A stretch of DNA of 64,000 nt from RZZS01 sp964498755 (GTDB taxonomy: Bacteria; Pseudomonadota; Alphaproteobacteria; Micavibrionales; Micavibrionaceae), in assembly GCA_964498755.1 (NCBI GenBank), contig CAZCIB010000005.1:10022-74021 (forward strand), written 5' to 3'. Shown here in pieces: positions 63,408 to 64,000 of the stretch (its first letter is position 1; each line of letters opens with the position of its first letter). A program made the translations under genes and the position numbers. The notes under the pieces are model-generated. The model did not search any database, had not been told where the DNA came from, and worked only from the letters and a program-made list of their open reading frames with translations.

Positions 63408-64000
63408 TTATGAAGCGGGCTCAGGCACCGCTTGCCTTAGTTGGGACCCGGCGCCATCCGTATTGTAGCAATTCCCGGGAACGTAATCATCTTCACCCGT
63501 GTTATCAAAGTAGCAGGTCAAGTCTATCCCATGCTCTTCAAGATTTATAACCGTAATGTCGTTCATGCCCCATCCGATGTCCGGATCGTCCGACGTGAGC
63601 CGGTAGGAGATCACGCCGACAGAATCTACGCCGGCCTTTTCGTAGGGCTCTAGAAACGCGTTAAATTCATTTTTGACCTCTTCGGGAATTAATTCTTCGA
63701 CATCATAAACAAGAGCTCTTGAATGGTGGACACCCCCTAACCAGGGCTCGTCATAAAAAAGAATTGAGTGCGCGCCCTGTCCGTCTTTGGCTGCGGGCTC
63801 AAAAAGAACATATATCCCCTCATCCGCTCTAGCCGCAGATTCAGCCCATTGCTCTGCAGAGAAGTGCGGATGATGTCCATCAATGACGCCTGATTTCTCA
63901 AAGAGCGCATTATGTTCCCAGGCGAAGGCGCCAAATCCAATTCCGCTAAGAACAGCGCCAGTAATTATTGGCTCTTTATAGTCACCACAGAAATCGCGAA
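63408..64000 (-). CDS. Hypothetical protein, 5' end beyond the window
   Basis: About 197 codons are open on the minus strand up to the window edge. The fragment has one hydrophobic Gly-rich segment (EPIITGAVLSGIGFGAFAW) near its start and then a soluble domain with HHPHFSAEQWAES, ILFYDEPWLGGVHHS and a C-terminal GWGMNDITVINLEEHGIDL. Two cysteines (LTCYF, GNCYN) may pair. No family recognised; probably a membrane-anchored or exported protein. Confidence 0.6.
   Translation of the reverse strand, partial: RDFCGDYKEPIITGAVLSGIGFGAFAWEHNALFEKSGVIDGHHPHFSAEQWAESAARADEGIYVLFEPAAKDGQGAHSILFYDEPWLGGVHHSRALVYDVEELIPEEVKNEFNAFLEPYEKAGVDSVGVISYRLTSDDPDIGWGMNDITVINLEEHGIDLTCYFDNTGEDDYVPGNCYNTDGAGSQLRQAVPEPAS

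Overview
The window is a gene-dense chromosomal segment (about 60 protein genes, no rRNA, tRNA or CRISPR seen) from an alphaproteobacterium of moderately high GC. The family mix supports this: CarD/CdnL, an RpoH-type sigma factor, DUF2336, DUF2125, the DUF4175/TIGR02302 membrane protein, an RHH_4 regulator, a DUF4743 Nudix protein, CobS/CobT with a J-domain partner, and an MJ0042 zinc-ribbon protein beside ftsE-ftsX. Gene orders such as mtaB-ftsY, aroK-aroB-CNNM transporter and dnaJ-like-cobS-cobT are usual in Rhodospirillales/Micavibrio-like lineages; the exact order is inference.

Layout. 0-5 kb: tRNA methylthiotransferase mtaB, a broken DUF922-like protease gene, ftsY, AMP nucleosidase. 5-15 kb: orphan Phd-like antitoxin, DUF2336 protein, pgk, proline iminopeptidase, a secreted nuclease-like protein, an M48 lipoprotein protease, rpoH, and a metallophosphoesterase-like protein lacking its metal ligands. 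15-25 kb: carD, a divergent ppc, ldcA, phrB, a DHH phosphoesterase, clpX, sufE. 25-33 kb: a small secreted protein, hisS, and the J-domain/cobS/cobT cluster split by a vapBC-like pair; bolA and an RHH regulator. 33-44 kb: accA, xerD, a large secreted protein, a 46-aa membrane protein, aroK-aroB, a CNNM transporter, an AbrB/PIN pair, secA. 44-50 kb: a parvulin, mutT, a methyltransferase, metA, chorismate mutase and tyrA (the latter two with aroK/aroB form an aromatic amino-acid theme). 50-59 kb: an envelope/division cluster (DUF2125, plsC, ydcF-like, ftsX, ftsE, helical repeat protein, zinc-ribbon protein, TIGR02302 protein, lysA, small lipoprotein). 59-64 kb: pentapeptide-repeat protein, etfB/etfA split by a DUF4160-DUF2442 pair, DUF4743 Nudix protein and the 3' part of an unknown membrane protein.

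The most striking feature is the load of short palindromic repeats, of at least four families: (i) cloverleaf-like CCCTCACCC...CCCTCTCCC elements, (ii) GTCAT...ATGAC two-hairpin elements, (iii) long AACCACAAAG / AACCGCCAAG terminal-inverted-repeat elements, partly nested, and (iv) 7-bp tandem repeats arranged as inverted pairs. One element of family (i) sits in frame inside mtaB and one of family (ii) sits in frame inside hisS, adding about 51 and 26 residues to conserved enzymes. Another supplies the apparent start codon of a secreted protein, one may act as a terminator, and one abuts a gene remnant. A second theme is small toxin-antitoxin-like pairs placed inside conserved operons (cobS/cobT, etfB/etfA), the latter with overlapping start and stop codons at both ends. 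A third is gene decay: in-frame TAG and TGA codons in two small genes and a truncated phosphatase gene.
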